In this document: one piece after another, positions 6,198 to 8,659 of the stretch
Numbering within the stretch: position 1 is the first letter of the stretch
Layout of the letters: the number at the start of each line of letters is the position of its first letter
NCBI GenBank assembly: GCA_041672395.1
Contig: JBAYZS010000077.1
Coordinates: 1 to 8,659 of the forward strand
Length of the DNA: 8,659 nucleotides
Source of the DNA: UBA5287 sp041672395
Lineage (GTDB): Bacteria > Bacteroidota > Bacteroidia > Bacteroidales > Dysgonomonadaceae
Direction of reading: 5' to 3'
Position numbers and translations under genes: made by a program
Notes under the pieces: generated by a model
What the model was told of the DNA's origin: nothing
The model's database searches: none
The model's input: the letters and a program-made list of their open reading frames with translations, nothing else

Positions 6198-6527
6198 ATG
6201 AGAATTTACTACACTAAACATATTCCATTAAAAGGTTTCAGTGCAATTAATCTTTTCGGAGTAATCTTTGCAAGGAATGATTTTTTTCCTCTTTCGAAAA
6301 AGATTATATACCATGAATCAATCCATGCCTGCCAGATAAAAGAAATGTTGTTCGTGTTTTTTTATGTTTGGTATTTGTTGGAATGGTTGATTCGTTTATT
6401 AATTTACAAAGATGGTATAAAAGCATATAAAAATATTTGTTTTGAACGAGAAGCATATGAAAACGACGAGAATAGAAGTTATTTGAACAATCGTAGACAC
6501 TGGACGTTTCTTAAATATTTAAGATAA
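6198..6527 (+). CDS. Small conserved HExxH protein, putative membrane metallopeptidase-like
   Basis: The 109-residue protein starts at ATG 6198, preceded by AAGGAA. A frame open from 6117 would add 27 residues but begins before the predicted promoter. The central HESIHACQ (about residues 41-48) is an HExxH zinc-site motif, followed by a hydrophobic, aromatic helix (about 51-70: MLFVFFYVWYLLEWLIRLLI) that probably sits in or on the membrane. Further on, FEREAYENDE (about 83-92) offers a Glu that could be the third zinc ligand in a gluzincin-like HExxH...E arrangement. Proteins of this kind (KGFSAINLFG...FLKYL) are widespread in Bacteroidales as uncharacterised short proteins, to my recollection. 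It is too small for a typical secreted peptidase, and activity is unproven. It lies 20 bases before msrBA and is probably cotranscribed with it. Confidence 0.8.
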   Translation: MRIYYTKHIPLKGFSAINLFGVIFARNDFFPLSKKIIYHESIHACQIKEMLFVFFYVWYLLEWLIRLLIYKDGIKAYKNICFEREAYENDENRSYLNNRRHWTFLKYLR

Positions 6528-6547
6528 GTTGAAAATCATAGATATTT

Positions 6548-7513
6548 ATGTGGAAATTTATTTTATATATATTCTTAATGCTCACTTTAAGCTCATTTAA
6601 TCAAGAAAAGAAAAACTCATTGCATTCAAAAGAGCACATAAAAAATCAATCAACAGAAAAAATGAAATATAACAAATTGACAAATGCAGAAGAAAGAGTT
6701 ATTCAGTTTAGGGAAACTGAAAGACCTTTTTCAGGTGAATATTTAAACAATAAAAAAGCAGGTACTTATATTTGCAAACGCTGTGATACTCCACTTTTTC
6801 GATCATCGGATAAGTTTGATGCTCATTGTGGTTGGCCTTCTTTTGATGATGAAATTGAAGGAGGAGTAAAACGAGTTAATAATGCTGATGGAATTCGTAC
6901 AGAAATTGTCTGCATGAATTGTGGAGCTCACTTAGGACATGTATTCTTAAATGAAGGATATACGACTAAGCAAACACGACATTGCGTGAACTCTATTTCT
7001 CTGAAATTTATACCAAACATAAATAATTCAGTTAACAAAGTATATTTCGCTTCTGGATGTTTTTGGGGAACTGAATATTTTTTCATGAAAGCCCCTGGGG
7101 TGGTGAGAACACGGGTTGGTTTTATGGGAGGAGATGTTGAAAATCCTACTTATGAACAGGTCTGCCAGAAAAATACTGAACACTTTGAATGTACTGAAGT
7201 GGAATATGATCCGAAAAAAACATCATATGAGGATTTATTGAAACTTTTTTTCGAAACTCATGACTTTACTCAAACAAATGGCCAAGGCCCTGATATAGGT
7301 CCGCAGTATAAATCTTGCATTTTCTATTCATCACCTAAAGAAAAACAAATAGCAGAAAAATATATTGATATTTTAAACAAAGGGGGATACAAAGTTGCGA
7401 CAATACTTAAACCATCTTCAAAATTTTGGGTAGCAGAAGACTTTCATCAAGAATATTATAAACACAAAGGAGGAAGACCTTATTGCCATAAGTATAATAA
7501 AATATTCATTTAG
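6548..7513 (+). CDS. msrBA: Exported bifunctional methionine sulfoxide reductase, MsrB-MsrA fusion
   Basis: This 321-residue protein reduces both stereoisomers of methionine sulfoxide: the MsrB domain acts on the R form and the MsrA domain on the S form. Residues 1-18 form a hydrophobic signal sequence (MWKFILYIFLMLTLSSF) without a lipobox Cys, so export to the periplasm or membrane anchoring is likely. The MsrB domain (about 40-156) has zinc Cys pairs C76/C79 and C122/C125, a possible recycling Cys94 in HCGWPSF, and the catalytic Cys146 in TRHCVNS. The MsrA domain (about 164-321) begins VYFASGCFWG with catalytic Cys171 and continues with HDFTQTNGQG (238-247), GPQYKSCIF (251-259) and FWVAEDFHQEYY (293-304). 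The family usually has TGH where this protein has TEH (210-212), and HDPT where it has HDFT. The reducing partner is not encoded nearby. Confidence 0.95.
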   Translation: MWKFILYIFLMLTLSSFNQEKKNSLHSKEHIKNQSTEKMKYNKLTNAEERVIQFRETERPFSGEYLNNKKAGTYICKRCDTPLFRSSDKFDAHCGWPSFDDEIEGGVKRVNNADGIRTEIVCMNCGAHLGHVFLNEGYTTKQTRHCVNSISLKFIPNINNSVNKVYFASGCFWGTEYFFMKAPGVVRTRVGFMGGDVENPTYEQVCQKNTEHFECTEVEYDPKKTSYEDLLKLFFETHDFTQTNGQGPDIGPQYKSCIFYSSPKEKQIAEKYIDILNKGGYKVATILKPSSKFWVAEDFHQEYYKHKGGRPYCHKYNKIFI

Positions 7514-7526
7514 AGACTTTTTAAAA

Positions 7527-7556
7527 GTTGAAAAAACGAACAAAAAATTATGTTTA
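7527..7556 (+). promoter_or_regulatory. Possible promoter of the BON-lipoprotein/SH3 unit
   Basis: In the 109-base gap after msrBA, GTTG (7527-7530) and TATGTTTA (7549-7556, one mismatch to TAnnTTTG) are 18 bases apart. This would give a leader of about 60 bases. There is no strong terminator after msrBA, so read-through is also possible. Confidence 0.35.
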
Positions 7557-7622
7557 GTGTTTATAGAAAAATATTGTTTAAATATATGTTACTAAAGTTG
7601 TTATTAAATTAATCAAAAAAAT

Positions 7623-8102
7623 ATGAAAACATTAAGTGTATTTTCTGTTCTATTATTTGCTCTTGCAGTATGTATGACTTCCTGTGGACCTAAAGATTTA
7701 GACATTCAAAAAACTGTTCAAACAAATCTTTCAGCTATGCCAGAAGCTGTTAATGTTGCTGTTACTGTAATTGATGGTGAAGTTACTTTAACAGGTAATG
7801 TAACCGATGACGCAACAAAAGCTATTGTAGAAAGTTCTGTTGCTGGTATTAAAAATGTAAAATCAGTTGTAAACAACCTTGAAATTGTGGCACCTACGCC
7901 TGATTTCACAGAACTAGACTCAATTATCACTAGTAGCTTAACCGACGCGTTGAAAGATCATTCGACTGTCTCAGCTACAGTTAAAGAAGGAGTAATCACA
8001 TTGACTGGAGATATAAAAAAAACTGAACTACCCATTTTGATGCAGAAATTATCGGCTTTGAACCCTGTTAAAATTGACAATACTAGTCTGACAGTTAAAT
8101 AA
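7623..8102 (+). CDS. Lipoprotein with two BON domains
   Basis: The 159-residue protein begins with a lipoprotein signal peptide: MKTLSVFSVLLFALAVC followed by lipobox MTSC, with Cys21 as the lipidation site and GPKD after it. Two BON (transport-associated/OsmY-like) domains follow, at about 27-89 (core VIDGEVTLTGNVTDD) and 96-158 (core VKEGVITLTGDIKK). BON domains are small alpha/beta folds thought to bind phospholipid or other envelope partners; the exact role here is unknown. Length and domain pairing resemble OsmY-like stress proteins, but it is anchored as a lipoprotein. The ATG is preceded by an A-rich leader, normal for Bacteroidota. The next gene starts 7 bases after the stop, so the two are cotranscribed. 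Confidence 0.9.
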   Translation: MKTLSVFSVLLFALAVCMTSCGPKDLDIQKTVQTNLSAMPEAVNVAVTVIDGEVTLTGNVTDDATKAIVESSVAGIKNVKSVVNNLEIVAPTPDFTELDSIITSSLTDALKDHSTVSATVKEGVITLTGDIKKTELPILMQKLSALNPVKIDNTSLTVK

Positions 8103-8109
8103 AAACATT

Positions 8110-8523
8110 ATGGAATTAACAAACAAATACAAAGAACTAATCGATATTGCTAAACAATATGATATAACTGTTAGCGAAATAGGAAATGTTTTAAAAATTG
8201 ATGGTGTATTACCATCAGCTGATATTAAGAACAAAATGTGGGAAATTTATGACAAAATTGACCCAAATTTCAGAAGTGGCGACCTAATTCTTGATGTAAA
8301 AGTGAGCGCTCAGATAGGAGGAAAAGTAAAAGTTATTACTCAATCAGGCAACCTAAATATCCGTAAAGGTCCAGGAACAGATCAGCCAATTGTTGGAAAA
8401 GCTGCACATCATGATATTATTACATTAGTAGGAAAAGCAAATGAACAATGGTGGTTAGTTCGTGATAACGATGGTGAAGAAGGATATGCTTTTGCTCAAT
8501 ATCTTGAACCTGTTCGGGATTAA
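8110..8523 (+). CDS. Small SH3-domain protein with BON-like N-terminal half
   Basis: The 137-residue protein has a bacterial SH3 (SH3_3 type) domain at about 72-134: KVKVITQSGNLNIRKGPG, then GKAAHHDIITLVGK, WWLVRD and EEGYAFAQYLEPV. Such domains often bind peptidoglycan or envelope proteins. Residues about 5-67 have no obvious family, but the pattern GNVLKIDGVLPSADIKNKMW...LILDVKV parallels the BON repeats of the upstream lipoprotein (GVITLTGDIKK...SLTVK), so a divergent third BON module is likely. There is no signal peptide or membrane segment, which is odd for an SH3/envelope protein; it may act in the cytoplasm or leave by another route. The gene follows the BON lipoprotein by 7 bases and is followed by a strong terminator. 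Confidence 0.88.
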   Translation: MELTNKYKELIDIAKQYDITVSEIGNVLKIDGVLPSADIKNKMWEIYDKIDPNFRSGDLILDVKVSAQIGGKVKVITQSGNLNIRKGPGTDQPIVGKAAHHDIITLVGKANEQWWLVRDNDGEEGYAFAQYLEPVRD

Positions 8524-8583
8524 AACAAGTGATTGACTAGTCCTAAATAACCGTTACAGGTTTTTACAAAACTAGTTGTTTTT

Positions 8584-8632
8584 ATCCACAAGTTTGAAGG
8601 TTAACCTTCAAACTTGTGGATTTCTTTTTATA
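8584..8632 (+). terminator. Strong palindromic terminator after the BON/SH3 unit
   Basis: Bases 8584-8602 and 8603-8621 are perfect complements (19-bp arms, ATCCACAAG...CTTGTGGAT, with TTAA at the centre), followed by TTCTTTTT. It lies 60 bases after the SH3 gene stop and fits a rho-independent terminator. TTTTT also occurs upstream of the stem (8579-8583), but the - strand after the stem reads AAAAA, so function is clear only for the + strand. Confidence 0.8.
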
Positions 8633-8659
8633 GGTGCGTATTTTAATATGGCTCTGTTC

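Noticed and set aside
1..8659. CRISPR array, defence island or phage genes.
   Set aside because: There are no regularly spaced repeats, and no restriction, toxin-antitoxin, nuclease or phage structural genes are visible.

Overview
The window looks like a low-GC Bacteroidales (phylum Bacteroidota) chromosome. The reasons are several near-perfect TATCTTTG -7 boxes (Bacteroidota consensus TAnnTTTG), A-rich leaders instead of strong Shine-Dalgarno sites, Bacteroides-type IS66 proteins, a MsrB-MsrA fusion protein, and a tRNA without encoded CCA. The genus cannot be told from this sequence alone.

The left half (1 to about 4086) is a damaged mobile block that looks richer in GC than the right half. 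Bases 1-1650 hold the end of a tandem tyrosine-recombinase array on the + strand. The first gene is cut by the window edge and carries a 2-base frameshift between its catalytic HxxR and its catalytic His/Tyr. The second gene (341 aa) is intact and overlaps the first by 14 bases. This layout resembles 'recombinase in trio' (RIT) elements, with the first recombinase lying upstream of the window. Facing it on the - strand is an IS66-family element: tnpA (4018 to 3665), tnpB (3662 to 3312) and tnpC (from 3229). tnpC is broken twice. A 1-base frameshift near 1894 stops it at 445 codons, before the catalytic Glu. The remaining reading frame then loses IS66 similarity at about 1772, inside a perfect 32-bp palindrome where it meets the recombinase element. 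The simplest reading is that the recombinase element inserted into tnpC, so the missing tnpC end should lie left of the window.

Bases 4087-4470 are AT-rich with no recognisable gene. The right half is ordinary chromosome. It has tRNA-Lys(UUU) with its own promoter and terminator and ahcY (S-adenosylhomocysteine hydrolase), both on the - strand. Divergent from ahcY are a small HExxH membrane protein gene and an exported bifunctional methionine sulfoxide reductase gene (msrBA). Then comes a two-gene unit: a lipoprotein with two BON domains, and a small protein whose N-terminal half looks BON-like and whose C-terminal half is a bacterial SH3 domain. A strong palindromic terminator closes that unit.

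Themes: ahcY recycles S-adenosylhomocysteine to homocysteine; msrBA repairs oxidised methionine outside the cytoplasm; the BON/SH3 pair probably acts at the envelope. I found no convincing new defence or other complex system. The most informative region is the palindromic junction between the recombinase array and IS66.
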